From positions 62,001 to 126,000 of the forward strand of contig NZ_JAGETZ010000004.1 of the NCBI RefSeq assembly GCF_017571495.1: a DNA stretch of 64,000 bases, read 5' to 3'. The notes below the pieces were generated by a model, which was not told the DNA's origin, ran no database searches, and was given only the letters and a program-made list of their open reading frames with translations. Shown here in pieces: positions 43,624-52,931 of this stretch. Every line of letters begins with the position of its first letter. Within the stretch, counting starts at the first letter, position 1. Origin of the DNA: Hymenobacter negativus (GTDB lineage Bacteria > Bacteroidota > Bacteroidia > Cytophagales > Hymenobacteraceae). Position numbers and translations under genes: made by a program.

Positions 43624-45192
43624 ATGCCCGACCCACACGCCCACGCCCACCTTTCCAAAACTGAACTGCTGGCCCGCAAAAACGAAGAAGCCCTCCTTGG
43701 CGGCGGCCAAGCTCGCATCGATGCCCAACACAAAAAAGGCAAGCTCACCGCCCGCGAACGGGTCGACTTGCTGATGGACGAAGGCTCATTTGAGGAAATT
43801 GGCAAGTTTGTAATGCACCGCTCTAAGGACTTTGGTCTGGACAAGGAACATTACCTCGGCGATGGCGTGATAACGGGCTACGGCACAGTGCATGGCCGCT
43901 TAGTCTATGTCTTCTCGCAAGACTTCACGGTTTTTGGCGGCTCGCTGAGCGAAACCCACGCCGAGAAAATCGTCAAAATCATGGACCTCGCTATGAAGAA
44001 TGGCGCGCCCGTCATTGGCCTGAACGACTCCGGTGGGGCCCGCATCCAAGAAGGTGTAGTGAGCCTCGGCGGCTATGCCGACATCTTCTATAAGAATACG
44101 CTGGCTTCGGGCGTGGTCCCGCAGCTATCGGCCATTATGGGACCGTGTGCAGGCGGCGCAGTCTATTCGCCAGCCATTACGGATTTTATTCTGATGGTGG
44201 AGCATACGAGCTACATGTTCGTGACCGGCCCCAACGTGGTGAAAACTGTGACCCACGAAAATGTGACCAGCGAGGAGCTTGGCGGGGCCAGCACGCATTC
44301 GGCCAAGAGCGGCGTTACGCACTTTAGCTGCGCGAATGAGGTGGTGGCCATCAACCACATCAAGCAGCTGCTGAGCTACATGCCGCAGAACTGCGAAGAA
44401 ACGGCACCACGCCAGCCCTACGAGGCCAATGGCGATGAAAGCCGCCCGGTACTTGACAAGCTGATTCCCGAAAATGCCAACCAGCCTTACGATATGCGCG
44501 AGGTGGTGGAAGGTATCATCGACGAGGGCTCGTTCATGGAGGTACACCAGAATTTCGCGGAGAATATTGTCGTCGGCTTTGCCCGCTTGGCCGGTCGTAG
44601 CATCGGCATTGTGGGCAACCAGCCCGCTGTACTGGCAGGAGTGCTCGACATCAATGCCAGCACCAAAGCTGCTCGCTTTGTGCGCTTCTGCGACTCGTTC
44701 AATATCCCGCTGCTGGTGCTGGAAGATGTGCCTGGCTTCCTGCCCGGCACCGACCAGGAGTGGCGCGGCATCATTACCAACGGCGCCAAGCTACTCTATG
44801 CTTTCTGCGAAGCCACCGTGCCGCGCATCACCGTGATTACCCGCAAAGCCTACGGCGGCGCGTACGACGTGATGAACTCCAAGCACATTGGGGCCGATAT
44901 GAACTACGCCTGGCCCACGGCCGAAATCGCGGTAATGGGTGCCAAAGGCGCGGCCGAAATCATCTTCAAGCGCGAAATTGCCCAAGCCGAGAACCCCGAA
45001 GCCAAGCTCCAGGAAAAGGTGGACGAATACCAGGAAAAATTCGCTACCCCCTACCGTGCTGCTCACCGCGGGTTTGTAGATGAAGTTATTCTGCCCTCGC
45101 AAACGCGTCAGAAATTGATTCGGGCATTTAAGATGCTCGAAAACAAAGTGGATACCATGCCACGTAAGAAGCACGGTAACATTCCGCTATAA
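43624..45192 (+). CDS. pccB: Acyl-CoA carboxylase carboxyltransferase subunit (PccB-like)
   Basis: 522 aa, the typical length of the biotin-dependent carboxyltransferase beta subunit (propionyl-CoA carboxylase or methylmalonyl-CoA decarboxylase alpha). Transfers carboxylate between carboxybiotin and acyl-CoA. Signatures: [77 protein letters not shown], and in the second half [19 protein letters not shown] and [17 protein letters not shown]. The partner biotin carboxylase or biotin carrier gene is not adjacent, so the precise substrate is open. An 8-codon His/Ala-rich N-terminus precedes the conserved part. Confidence 0.92.
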   Translation: MPDPHAHAHLSKTELLARKNEEALLGGGQARIDAQHKKGKLTARERVDLLMDEGSFEEIGKFVMHRSKDFGLDKEHYLGDGVITGYGTVHGRLVYVFSQDFTVFGGSLSETHAEKIVKIMDLAMKNGAPVIGLNDSGGARIQEGVVSLGGYADIFYKNTLASGVVPQLSAIMGPCAGGAVYSPAITDFILMVEHTSYMFVTGPNVVKTVTHENVTSEELGGASTHSAKSGVTHFSCANEVVAINHIKQLLSYMPQNCEETAPRQPYEANGDESRPVLDKLIPENANQPYDMREVVEGIIDEGSFMEVHQNFAENIVVGFARLAGRSIGIVGNQPAVLAGVLDINASTKAARFVRFCDSFNIPLLVLEDVPGFLPGTDQEWRGIITNGAKLLYAFCEATVPRITVITRKAYGGAYDVMNSKHIGADMNYAWPTAEIAVMGAKGAAEIIFKREIAQAENPEAKLQEKVDEYQEKFATPYRAAHRGFVDEVILPSQTRQKLIRAFKMLENKVDTMPRKKHGNIPL

Positions 45193-45202
45193 GCTCAACC
45201 AC

Positions 45203-45484
45203 ATGAACTGGCAGGCCAACGGCAATATTCTACTGGGCATAGGTGCCTTTGCCTTGGGAGTGGGCCTGCTGTTGCGGTTTAAGGCGGGCCGGTGGCTTTT
45301 GGCTGCGCTGTTGGTGCTAATTACACTCGGCTCACTACTGAGCGGCGATTGGCACTCACTGGCCGATAGCAACCCCGATATTGGCACTAATCCGCACAAG
45401 GCCAGTCGCTACTGGTTGATAGGCGGTGGCATTTGTGCATTGCTCGGGCTTGGATTTCGTACACTGGCCAGCAAATCGATTTAA
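45203..45484 (+). CDS. Small predicted membrane protein
   Basis: 93 aa with three hydrophobic segments: GNILLGIGAFALGVGLLL (about 7-24), WLLAALLVLITLGSLLSG (31-48) and YWLIGGGICALLGLGF (70-85). No homologous family recognised. It starts ten bases after the carboxyltransferase stop and ends 18 bases before the M42 peptidase start, so it is probably in an operon with both. Composition and spacing support it as real. Confidence 0.65.
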   Translation: MNWQANGNILLGIGAFALGVGLLLRFKAGRWLLAALLVLITLGSLLSGDWHSLADSNPDIGTNPHKASRYWLIGGGICALLGLGFRTLASKSI

Positions 45485-45502
45485 TTATTTTTTCTCTCGC
45501 GT

Positions 45503-46573
45503 ATGCGCCCTGAATCGTTCACCTTCCTCCAAAACTACCTCAACAATCCTTCCCCTACCGGCTTCGAAAAAGAAGGCCAAAAACTGTGGTTGGAATACAT
45601 CAAGCCGTATATCGACGAGTATTTCGTGGATACTTACGGCACAGTGGTTGGGGTAATTAATCCCGAAGCGAAATACAAAGTCGTCATCGAAGCACACGCC
45701 GATGAGATTTCCTATTTCGTGAATTACATTACCAAAGAAGGCTACTTGTACCTGCGCCGGAACGGCGGCTCTGATGCCTTGGTAGCACCCAGCAAACGGG
45801 TAAATATCTTTGGCGAAAAAGGAATTGTGAAAGGCATTTTTGGATGGCCCGCCATTCACGTGCGCAAGGTGGAACAGGACAAGGCCCCAACCATCGAAAC
45901 CATTTTTCTGGACTGCGGCGCCAGCAGCGCCGACGAAGTGGCCGAGATGGGCATTCACGTGGGCAGTGTGGTCACGTTTGAGGATGAATTCACGGTGCTC
46001 AATGACAAGTTCTACGTAGGCCGGGCACTCGACAATCGGGTGGGTGGCTTCATGGTGGCCGAAGTGGCCCGCATGTTGAAGGAGAACAATAAAACCCTGC
46101 CCTTTGGCCTCTACATTGTGAATGCAGTGCAGGAGGAAATAGGCTTGCGCGGTGCCGAAATGGTGGCACACCGCATCAATCCCGACGTGGCAATTATCAC
46201 CGATGTAACGCACGACAGCCAGTCGCCGATGTATGAGAAAAAGACGGCTGGGGACATCAGCTGCGGCAAAGGCCCGGTAATTACCTATGGTCCGGCCGTG
46301 CAAAACAATCTGCGCGACCTCATCATCGAAACGGCCAAACAAGCCGATATTCCATTCCAGCGAGCTGCCGCTACCCGCGCCACTGGCACGGATACGGATG
46401 CATTTGCCTACTCCGGTTCGGGTGTGGCCTCGGCGCTGATTTCGCTACCGCTGAAATACATGCATACCACCGTAGAAACGGTGCATAAAGACGATGTGGA
46501 AAGTGTAACCAAGTTGATTTACGAAACCCTGCTGCGCATTGAGAATGGTCAGGATTTTCGCTACTTTGTTTGA
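45503..46573 (+). CDS. M42-family metallopeptidase
   Basis: 356 aa. Two-metal aminopeptidase or endoglucanase-annotated family member acting on cytoplasmic peptides. Metal ligands are visible in order: EAHADEISYFV (H65 and D67), GRALDNRVGGF (Asp), NAVQEEIGLRGA (Glu-Glu pair), IITDVTHDS (Asp) and YMHTTVETVH (His). An N-terminal SPTGFEKEGQKLW motif is typical of the family. The stop codon is shared with the first base pairs of the inverted repeat 46571-46754. Confidence 0.93.
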   Translation: MRPESFTFLQNYLNNPSPTGFEKEGQKLWLEYIKPYIDEYFVDTYGTVVGVINPEAKYKVVIEAHADEISYFVNYITKEGYLYLRRNGGSDALVAPSKRVNIFGEKGIVKGIFGWPAIHVRKVEQDKAPTIETIFLDCGASSADEVAEMGIHVGSVVTFEDEFTVLNDKFYVGRALDNRVGGFMVAEVARMLKENNKTLPFGLYIVNAVQEEIGLRGAEMVAHRINPDVAIITDVTHDSQSPMYEKKTAGDISCGKGPVITYGPAVQNNLRDLIIETAKQADIPFQRAAATRATGTDTDAFAYSGSGVASALISLPLKYMHTTVETVHKDDVESVTKLIYETLLRIENGQDFRYFV

Positions 46574-46754
46574 GCCACAGATTTTGCGAATTGGTTGAAT
46601 CAATCGGATTTAGTGAACGATTTACATTAAAAAGCCCGCGCTTGCGGGCTTTTTCTTTAACGCTTTTTTAACCTGACCTGACTGCTTAATTCACGCCATC
46701 CAGTCTTCTACAAAATCCGATGAATCCGACCAATCCGCAAAATCTGTGGCTCAG
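46571..46754. repeat. Inverted repeat of CGGATT-type arms around a terminator
   Basis: The left arm (46571-46620, TGAGCCACAGATTTTGCGAA then ATCGGATTTAGTGAACGA) and right arm (46708-46754) are inverted copies with a few mismatches. Between them lies the terminator at 46629-46655. Arms are built from spaced CGGATT/AATCCG units. The left arm begins in the peptidase stop codon and the right arm contains the next gene's ATG (46720). Homologous to the element at 58401-58608. Confidence 0.75.
46629..46655 (+). terminator. Terminator nested in the inverted repeat
   Basis: Perfect stem AAAAAGCCCGC/GCGGGCTTTTT, loop GCTT, followed by T residues. Confidence 0.85.
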
Positions 46755-47541
46755 ACTTCCCCTCAATGTAACTGACCAAATGGGGCGGCGCGTGGAGACA
46801 CCGTTTCCGCCCCAACGTATTGTGTCGCTGGTGCCATCTCAAACGGAACTGCTATTTGATTTGGGATTGGGCAAGAAGGTAATTGGCGTCACTAAGTTTT
46901 GCATTCATCCTGCCGAAGCACGTATGCATGCCACCATAATTGGCGGCACGAAGAATTTCGATTTCGAGAAAATAGCTGCTCTCAAACCGGATTTAATTAT
47001 CGGAAATAAAGAGGAAAACTATCAAACCGGGATTGAGCAATTAGCTACTAAATTCCCCGTTTGGCTGAGCGACATTAACAATCTGCCAGACGCCCTGGAT
47101 ATGATTCGCCGGGTCGGATTTATTGCAGGCGCGAAAGAAAAGGCAGAAGGTTTAGCAGCCGAAATCGATGCTTCTTTTTCAACGCTAATACCTACGCAAG
47201 ACAAGGCAGCACCTGTTACAGTTGCTTATTTTATTTGGCGCAAGCCATACATGGTTGCTGCTCAAGGCACATTCATCGATGACATGCTATGCCGGATTGG
47301 CTTCACCAATGCCTTTGCCTTGCAAACTCGGTACCCGGAAATAACGGCCGAACAACTAGCGGCTGCCGCACCGCACCGCATCCTGCTGTCTTCCGAGCCT
47401 TACCCATTTGGCAACAAGCATATTGCCGAATTTCAGGCTATTTGTCCCGATGCTCAAGTCGAAATAGTGGATGGCGAATTATTTAGCTGGTATGGCAGCC
47501 GGCTCCGGAAATCAGCGGCTTATTTTAGTCAGCTTCGCTAA
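46720..47541 (+). CDS. Helical-backbone metal/cobalamin receptor (BtuF-like), no signal peptide
   Basis: 273 aa. DQMGRRVETPFPPQRIVSLVPSQTELLFDLG is the start of a class III periplasmic-binding fold, in order GLGKKVIGVTKFCIHP, ALKPDLIIGNKEEN, ITAEQLAAAAPHRILLSSEPYP and GELFSWYGSRL. Proteins of this type bind iron-siderophore complexes or cobalamin, but no export signal is visible. The first twelve residues (MNPTNPQNLWL) are encoded by the right arm of the inverted repeat; a start at codon 21 (MGRRVE) would lose part of the conserved fold. The 3' end overlaps the convergent aroA by 17 bases. Confidence 0.8.
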   Translation: MNPTNPQNLWLRLPLNVTDQMGRRVETPFPPQRIVSLVPSQTELLFDLGLGKKVIGVTKFCIHPAEARMHATIIGGTKNFDFEKIAALKPDLIIGNKEENYQTGIEQLATKFPVWLSDINNLPDALDMIRRVGFIAGAKEKAEGLAAEIDASFSTLIPTQDKAAPVTVAYFIWRKPYMVAAQGTFIDDMLCRIGFTNAFALQTRYPEITAEQLAAAAPHRILLSSEPYPFGNKHIAEFQAICPDAQVEIVDGELFSWYGSRLRKSAAYFSQLR

Positions 47542-48769
47542 TTACGAAACCGCTTTTTGTTAATTCTTTCCAGAATTGCGGATACGACTTTCTCACTACC
47601 GTGGGGGCCTCAATGTTGAGCGGGCCGCGCATGGCCAGCGGTGCGAAAGCCATGGCCATACGGTGGTCGTGGTAAGTAGCGACAGTCTGATTATCTACCG
47701 CGAAATCCGTTGACTCGGCCCGGAAGCGGCCTGCTGCTACTTCCCGCAAGTCGCCGCCAAATTTGGCCAGCTCGGTTTGCAAAGCCGCGATGCGGTCGGT
47801 CTCCTTGATGCGCAGGCTTTCCAGACCCGTCATGTCAACAGGACGCGCGAGGGCAGCGGCTACTACGGCTACAGTTTGGGCGAGGTCGGGGCAATCGGTG
47901 AAATCCAGCGTCTGTATTTCACTCTGCGGCGCAAGTGGCTGTTGTTTCAAATGCACGGCATTGGGCAAGAAGGAAGTTTCTACGCCGAAATGCGTCATTA
48001 TTTCCGCAATGGCCTGGTCGCCCTGCAAAGACTTTCGGCGCAGGCGAGGCAGCATAATTTCAGAGCCGGCCGGCCCCATCGCTACCAGCGAGTACCAGTA
48101 GCTGGCGGCCGACCAGTCCGATTCAATGGTGTAGTTGGTCGGCGAATAGGTGCCGGCCTGGACAGTAAGCATGTCGCCTTCGGCAACACAATTAGCGCCG
48201 AAAAGCTGCATCAAGGCCACAGTCATATTGATGTAAGGCCGTGAGCCGACGTGGCCGGTCAGGGTGAGGCGCAGGCCGCCGGGCAGGTACGGCCCCACCA
48301 TCAGCAAGGCCGAAATGTACTGGCTGCTGATATCGCCGCGCACGGCCAACTCAGTGAGCGCGCCAGTGGTTTTGGTGCTAGTGAAACCACCAATTTCCAG
48401 CGGCGGATAGCCTTTGTTAGTTAAGTAGGAAATGCTGGCCCCGGCTTGCTGTAGGGCATCAACGAGCACGGCAATGGGGCGCTCCTGCATGCGGGCAGTG
48501 CCCGTGAGACGGCCGCGCCAGTTCGTCACACTGAGATAGGCCGTGAGGAAGCGCATAACGGTGCCGGCGTCTTCGGCGCTAAGCTCCGTAGCATTGGGCG
48601 CAATGGCCAGCAGACGCTGCATGAGCTGCGTGTCATTCGCATCGGAGAGGTTATCGAGCGTACCGCCGCCAGCCAAGGCTTGCAGAATGAGGGCACGATT
48701 GGCTTCGCTTTTGGAAGCTGGGAGTTGGGCGATGCCGCTTAGCGGGCCGCCAGTCCAAGTGAGGTACAT
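47525..48769 (-). CDS. aroA: 3-phosphoshikimate 1-carboxyvinyltransferase (EPSP synthase)
   Basis: Sixth step of the shikimate pathway: shikimate-3-phosphate plus PEP to EPSP. 414 aa, the normal size. SKSEANRALILQALAGGG is the N-terminal phosphate-binding motif; NATELSAEDAGTVMRFLTAY and GRLTGTARMQERPI are the PEP/glyphosate region; SLRIKETDRIAALQTELAKF and the final YHDHRMAMAF are C-terminal signatures. Cotranscribed with aroB (75 bases upstream). Confidence 0.97.
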   Translation of the reverse strand: MYLTWTGGPLSGIAQLPASKSEANRALILQALAGGGTLDNLSDANDTQLMQRLLAIAPNATELSAEDAGTVMRFLTAYLSVTNWRGRLTGTARMQERPIAVLVDALQQAGASISYLTNKGYPPLEIGGFTSTKTTGALTELAVRGDISSQYISALLMVGPYLPGGLRLTLTGHVGSRPYINMTVALMQLFGANCVAEGDMLTVQAGTYSPTNYTIESDWSAASYWYSLVAMGPAGSEIMLPRLRRKSLQGDQAIAEIMTHFGVETSFLPNAVHLKQQPLAPQSEIQTLDFTDCPDLAQTVAVVAAALARPVDMTGLESLRIKETDRIAALQTELAKFGGDLREVAAGRFRAESTDFAVDNQTVATYHDHRMAMAFAPLAMRGPLNIEAPTVVRKSYPQFWKELTKSGFVISEAD

Positions 48770-48777
48770 AGAATAGC

Positions 48778-48799
48778 AGCGCAGGCTTCTGCTTGCGCT
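48778..48799. repeat. Small hairpin in the aroB-aroA gap
   Basis: AGCGCAGGC/GCTTGCGCT with a TTCT loop. A second AGCTTGCGCTA occurs at about 48837-48847, as in other dispersed AGCGCAAGCT palindromes. It covers most of the 75-base gap between aroB and aroA. Confidence 0.4.
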
Positions 48800-48844
48800 T
48801 TTGAGGGTTCAGAATATTCTGACGGGAGCAGGTGAGAGCTTGCG

Positions 48845-49891
48845 CTACGCTTGCAGGCGATGATAATAGCGCAACGACTCGGCAATTTCCGCCAGGGTCA
48901 CGGGCTGGTCAAATACGCCGGTACCGATGCCTTGGAGCAACGTGCAGTTAATTGTTGTACCCGTATTCTTTTTGTCTTGCAGCGCGAATTCCGCAATGGC
49001 TTCGGTTTCGAGGCTGACGAATGGAATTTTATCAAACACCGAAAACACGAAGGTTTCGATTTTATCCAGCTCTTCAGCGGTAAGCAAGCCGTGCTGCACC
49101 GAAATCCAGCTTTCGCAAACCAAGCCAGCAGCTACGGCTTCACCGTGCAGAATTTCACGGCTGGGCTGCGTCAGCAGGTAGCTTTCCAAGGCATGGCCCA
49201 CAGTGTGACCAAAATTGAGCAGCTTGCGCGGGCCACTTTCGAGCGGGTCCTCGGCCACAATGCGCTGCTTGAGCGCCACCGAGGCACGGATGATGGGCGT
49301 CCAGTCATCGGTCAGCCAGCCCAGGCGGCGGTTGGTGTTGAAGGCGTCGGCATCAGCAATGAGCCAGTGCTTGATGACTTCCGCATAACCGGATTTGACC
49401 TGACGCGGGTCCAGGGTTTGCAGGAATCTGGGCTCAATGAACACGCCCGCCGGCTCCTGAAATACGCCCAACTGGTTTTTATAGCCCTGAAAGTCGACGC
49501 CGGTTTTGCCGCCCACACTGGCATCTACCTGCGCAAGCAATGTGGTAGGCACCTGCACGAAGCGAATGCCACGCTTATACAAGGCTGCCGCAAAGCCGCC
49601 CAAATCCGTCACTACGCCGCCGCCCAGGTTTACCAGCACGGCGTGGCGGTCGGCGCGCTGCTCAGTTAGCTCTCCCCACAATACATCACAGCTAGCCAGG
49701 GTTTTATATTCTTCGCCAGCCGGAATTTCAATGAGCTTATAGTCAGCAGGCAGTTGCTTCTCCAGCAGCGGGAGGCACTGGCGGGCCGTATTGCCGTCGA
49801 CCAATACGAAAACGCGGCTCACTGCCGGGCGATGCAATAGTTCGCCCAGCGCAGGCAGGGCCTCGGGGCCAATAATGACGGAATTATCCAT
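48845..49891 (-). CDS. aroB: 3-dehydroquinate synthase
   Basis: Second step of the shikimate pathway; NAD- and zinc-dependent cyclisation of DAHP. 348 aa. VNLGGGVVTDLGGFAAALYK is the NAD site, VPTTLLAQVDASVGGKTGVD the active-site loop. A zinc ligand region is NFGHTVGHALE with the His, and HGEAVAAGLVCES follows. The cofactor-binding EEYKTLASCD segment is present. Cotranscribed with aroA. Confidence 0.97.
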   Translation of the reverse strand: MDNSVIIGPEALPALGELLHRPAVSRVFVLVDGNTARQCLPLLEKQLPADYKLIEIPAGEEYKTLASCDVLWGELTEQRADRHAVLVNLGGGVVTDLGGFAAALYKRGIRFVQVPTTLLAQVDASVGGKTGVDFQGYKNQLGVFQEPAGVFIEPRFLQTLDPRQVKSGYAEVIKHWLIADADAFNTNRRLGWLTDDWTPIIRASVALKQRIVAEDPLESGPRKLLNFGHTVGHALESYLLTQPSREILHGEAVAAGLVCESWISVQHGLLTAEELDKIETFVFSVFDKIPFVSLETEAIAEFALQDKKNTGTTINCTLLQGIGTGVFDQPVTLAEIAESLRYYHRLQA

Positions 49892-50028
49892 AGGGCAAAA
49901 GTCGGCACAAAAAGTTGTGGCATGCGCACACCCGGCGCAACCATTGCAAGGGGTCGGTGGTCAAGACTGCATTCAATCCTTTTTTACTAGGCGGCTATAA
50001 TTCCTTTCACGTTTCTCCTCATTTCCCA

Positions 50029-50430
50029 ATGACCCGAACCACAGTTTTTTCCGCATTACTAATAGGGGCCGCCTGGCTTAGTGGCTGCAAAAAAGAACAG
50101 GAGCCAAAGGCTGATTCTGGCCTCGTGGGCTCGTGGCAGCTCACCAATCGGCAGTGCTATTGCATGCCAGGCCCTTTGCCAAATGAAGTCATCACGTTCA
50201 CAACCAGCGGCTTTACCTTTTATAGCAATGGGCAACCTGTAAATAGTGGTACTTATTCCAATACATTGGTAACGTCTTTTTGTGGAGCCAGTAGTCCAGC
50301 GGCGGGACTCCGCTTCACCGGCTCGGCCAGTCAGCGGGAAGCGGCCGTTACGCTCACCGACACCACGCTTGTACTCGACTACGGCGGCCCCTGCGATGCA
50401 CCCGTTGATACGTATCAGCGCCTGCCCTAA
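50029..50430 (+). CDS. Small lipoprotein, unknown function
   Basis: The ATG at 50029 gives 133 aa; upstream codons in frame do not look coding. Lipoprotein signal with lipobox LSGC, then KKEQEPKADS. The mature part (GSWQLTNRQCYCMPG, TSGFTFYSNGQPVNSGTYSN) resembles small lipocalin-like or copper-resistance NlpE-type beta-barrels of Bacteroidetes. Four cysteines (in CYC, FCG and PCD) may form disulfides. Transcription is convergent with the DAHP synthase gene. Confidence 0.7.
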   Translation: MTRTTVFSALLIGAAWLSGCKKEQEPKADSGLVGSWQLTNRQCYCMPGPLPNEVITFTTSGFTFYSNGQPVNSGTYSNTLVTSFCGASSPAAGLRFTGSASQREAAVTLTDTTLVLDYGGPCDAPVDTYQRLP

Positions 50431-50457
50431 GTCTGGCTTAGCCTACGCTATTATGCT

Positions 50458-51585
50458 CTACAAACCTGGGCCTAAGTGCGTCACGCCATCCACCTGGGGT
50501 CGGCCGTTCAGGACTTCGGTTTGTTTGCGGATGCTCTCCAGGTGAATGAGCTTGTAGAGTTCGGCCACAAACTTGTCGTTTACATTCAGCTTAGAGGCCC
50601 AGTCGGTACGGGTATTGAATATTTCCTGCCAGCGGTCGAATTGCAGGATTTTCACGTTGTTTTCCTTTTTGTATTCGGCTAGCTCTTCTACCAGCGCCAT
50701 GCGGCGGGCCAGCGCCTCCACGATTTCGCGGTCGGCCACGTCCATTTTCAAGCGAAGCTCCTCAGCTTTGTTAAGGTAGTCGGCGTTGTTAGAAGAGCGG
50801 TAGCGGTATTTCAGCTCGTTCAGGATTTCGCCCAGGCGCTGGGGTGTCACCTGCTGCTCAGCATCGCTCAGGGCGTGGTCCGGGTCGGGATGGGTTTCGA
50901 TAATGAGGCCATCGTAGTCCAAATCCAAAGCCTTTTGGGAAATTGGCAGCAGCAAATCACGGCGCCCGCCAATGTGGCTGGGGTCACAAATCAGCGGGAT
51001 GTGTGGGAAACGCGTTTTCAGCTCAATAGGCAGAATCCAGGTCGGCGCATTGCGGTAGCGGCTGGGCGCAAACGTGCTAAAGCCCCGGTGAATGGCCATT
51101 AAATCCGTAATCCCGGCCCGTTCCATGCGCTCCAGCGCACCGGCCCACAGGGCCACATCAGGGTTGACCGGGTTTTTTACCATCACGGGCACGCCGGTGC
51201 CGGCCAGTGCGTCGGCCAGCTCCTGCACGGCAAAAGGATTTACGGTGGTGCGGGCACCTATCCAAAGCACGTCGATGCCGTGGGCCAAGGCCTCTTCTAC
51301 GTGGCGGGGCGTGGCAACCTCAATGGCCGTCGGAATACCCGTTTCGGCCTTCACGCGCTGCAACCAGGGCAAAGCCACGGTGCCCATGCCTTCAAACGAG
51401 CCCGGCCGGGTGCGCGGCTTCCAGATGCCGGCCCGAAACAAGTCAATTTTTCCCAGCGCCTTCAACCCGTGGGCCGTAGTCATCACCTGCTCTTCGGTTT
51501 CGGCCGAGCAGGGTCCGGCAATGAGAATAGGTTGTCCTTTCTGAGCCAAAAGGCGGGTAAAGAACGTATTAGGGGTAGCAGGCAT
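50458..51585 (-). CDS. DAHP synthase fused to chorismate mutase type II
   Basis: First step of the shikimate pathway plus a prephenate branch step. The ATG at 51585 gives 375 aa. N-terminal DAHP synthase type I-beta: LIAGPCSAETEEQV, LFRAGIWKPRTRPGSFEGMG, VMVKNPVNPDVALW, DPSHIGGRRDLLLPISQ. C-terminal AroQ-type helical domain about 285-375: LRLKMDVADREIVEALARRM and ELAEYKKENNVKILQFDRW. Such fusions are common in Bacteroidetes and give phenylalanine/tyrosine feedback control. With aroA and aroB it makes a local, not contiguous, aromatic cluster. Confidence 0.94.
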   Translation of the reverse strand: MPATPNTFFTRLLAQKGQPILIAGPCSAETEEQVMTTAHGLKALGKIDLFRAGIWKPRTRPGSFEGMGTVALPWLQRVKAETGIPTAIEVATPRHVEEALAHGIDVLWIGARTTVNPFAVQELADALAGTGVPVMVKNPVNPDVALWAGALERMERAGITDLMAIHRGFSTFAPSRYRNAPTWILPIELKTRFPHIPLICDPSHIGGRRDLLLPISQKALDLDYDGLIIETHPDPDHALSDAEQQVTPQRLGEILNELKYRYRSSNNADYLNKAEELRLKMDVADREIVEALARRMALVEELAEYKKENNVKILQFDRWQEIFNTRTDWASKLNVNDKFVAELYKLIHLESIRKQTEVLNGRPQVDGVTHLGPGL

Positions 51586-51639
51586 CACGCGGACGAACAA
51601 GACTGGGAATTTTCTCGGCCAAACGACCAGAAAGTAGGA

Positions 51640-51647
51640 CAAACGTA
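51640..51647 (-). promoter_or_regulatory. Putative -7 box of the DAHP synthase gene
   Basis: TACGTTTG on the minus strand, full TAnnTTTG match, 54 bases upstream of the ATG at 51585. The -33 position shows no clear TTTG. Confidence 0.45.
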
Positions 51648-51731
51648 ACTCGTTTCCTCGAAACGTTGTTTACCGATTACCTTCGCCGGTCCGTCGCGTA
51701 CGGTCCAGCTTCCCACCAAAGAGTCTTTGCC

Positions 51732-52931
51732 ATGCCCTCCGTCCCTCTCGTTCAAGCCCCACCCATTTCGTTCGAAGACACCCGCGTAGCCTTCGCTTCC
51801 AAATCCGATGCGCAGCTGCGTAAAGTTTATGCCCTGTTTGCCGCCATGAACAACGGCAGCCTGGTAAAAGTCGGCAGCGGCCTGATGAAATCGGCCCTGA
51901 AATGGCACCTGCCCGGCACCAAGTTTCTCATCAAGCACAGTATTTTTGAGCAATTCTGCGGTGGTGAAACCATTGCGGAATGCCGCTTGGTCACAGCCGA
52001 GCTGGGCAAATACAACATCGGCACCATCCTCGACTACTCGGTAGAAGGAGAAGGCAGCGATAAGAGCTACGACCATACCCGCGACGAAATTCTGGCCACC
52101 ATTGAGGAAGCTCACCGCTCCAAGCACATTCCTTTCTCGGTTTTTAAGGTAACCGGCGTGGCCGATGTAGCCATTCTGGAGAAGATTCAGGCCGGCCAGC
52201 TACTCACCGCTACCGAAGAAGCTGCCCACACTCGCGCTATAGCCCGGGTAGAAGCCATTTGCGCCCGCGCTCACCAACACGGCGTCCGTCTGTTTATTGA
52301 TGCGGAGGAAAGCTGGTTTCAGCACACCATTGACCTGCTGGCCTACGACATGATGGCCAAATACAACCGCCAGAAAGCCATTGTCTGGAACACCTACCAG
52401 CTCTACCGTCACGACCGCCTCGATGCCCTCAAAGCCGCTCACGATACTGCTGCTGAAGCCGGCTACTATATTGGGGCCAAGTTGGTACGCGGTGCTTATA
52501 TGGAAAAGGAAGCCCGCGTAGCAAAGCAGCGTGGCTACCAAAACCCCATCAATCCCACCAAGCAGGCCACCGACGAGTTGTATGACGAAACGCTACGCTA
52601 CTGCGTGCAGCACGTCGACCGCATCAGCATCTGCGCCGGAACTCACAACGAGGCCAGCTCACTCCTCCTCACCCAGCTGATGCAGGAAGCCGGTCTCACA
52701 CCCAACGACCCGCGCATGTGGTTTGCACAGCTCTATGGCATGAGTGATAACTTGACTTACAACTTGGCCAATGCCGGATATAACACCGCCAAATACCTAC
52801 CCTATGGCCCGGTAGCTGCGGTAATGCCTTATTTGTTACGCCGGGCCGATGAGAATACAGCAATTGCGGGTCAGAGCAGTCGTGAATTCCTTCTTATTCA
52901 AAAAGAAATTCAGCGCCGTAAAAGCCATTAA
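51732..52931 (+). CDS. Proline dehydrogenase, single-domain
   Basis: FAD-dependent oxidation of proline to pyrroline-5-carboxylate. The ATG at 51732 gives 399 aa; a longer frame adds 22 residues. Fold landmarks: GETIAECRLVTAELGKYNIG, TILDYSVEGEGSD, VFKVTGVADVAILEK, IDAEESWFQHTIDLLAYDMM, WNTYQLYRHDRLDAL, GAKLVRGAYMEKE and ICAGTHNEASS, then GMSDNLTYNLANAGYN. No P5C dehydrogenase domain is attached, as in many Bacteroidetes and eukaryotes. Divergent from the DAHP synthase gene. Confidence 0.95.
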   Translation: MPSVPLVQAPPISFEDTRVAFASKSDAQLRKVYALFAAMNNGSLVKVGSGLMKSALKWHLPGTKFLIKHSIFEQFCGGETIAECRLVTAELGKYNIGTILDYSVEGEGSDKSYDHTRDEILATIEEAHRSKHIPFSVFKVTGVADVAILEKIQAGQLLTATEEAAHTRAIARVEAICARAHQHGVRLFIDAEESWFQHTIDLLAYDMMAKYNRQKAIVWNTYQLYRHDRLDALKAAHDTAAEAGYYIGAKLVRGAYMEKEARVAKQRGYQNPINPTKQATDELYDETLRYCVQHVDRISICAGTHNEASSLLLTQLMQEAGLTPNDPRMWFAQLYGMSDNLTYNLANAGYNTAKYLPYGPVAAVMPYLLRRADENTAIAGQSSREFLLIQKEIQRRKSH

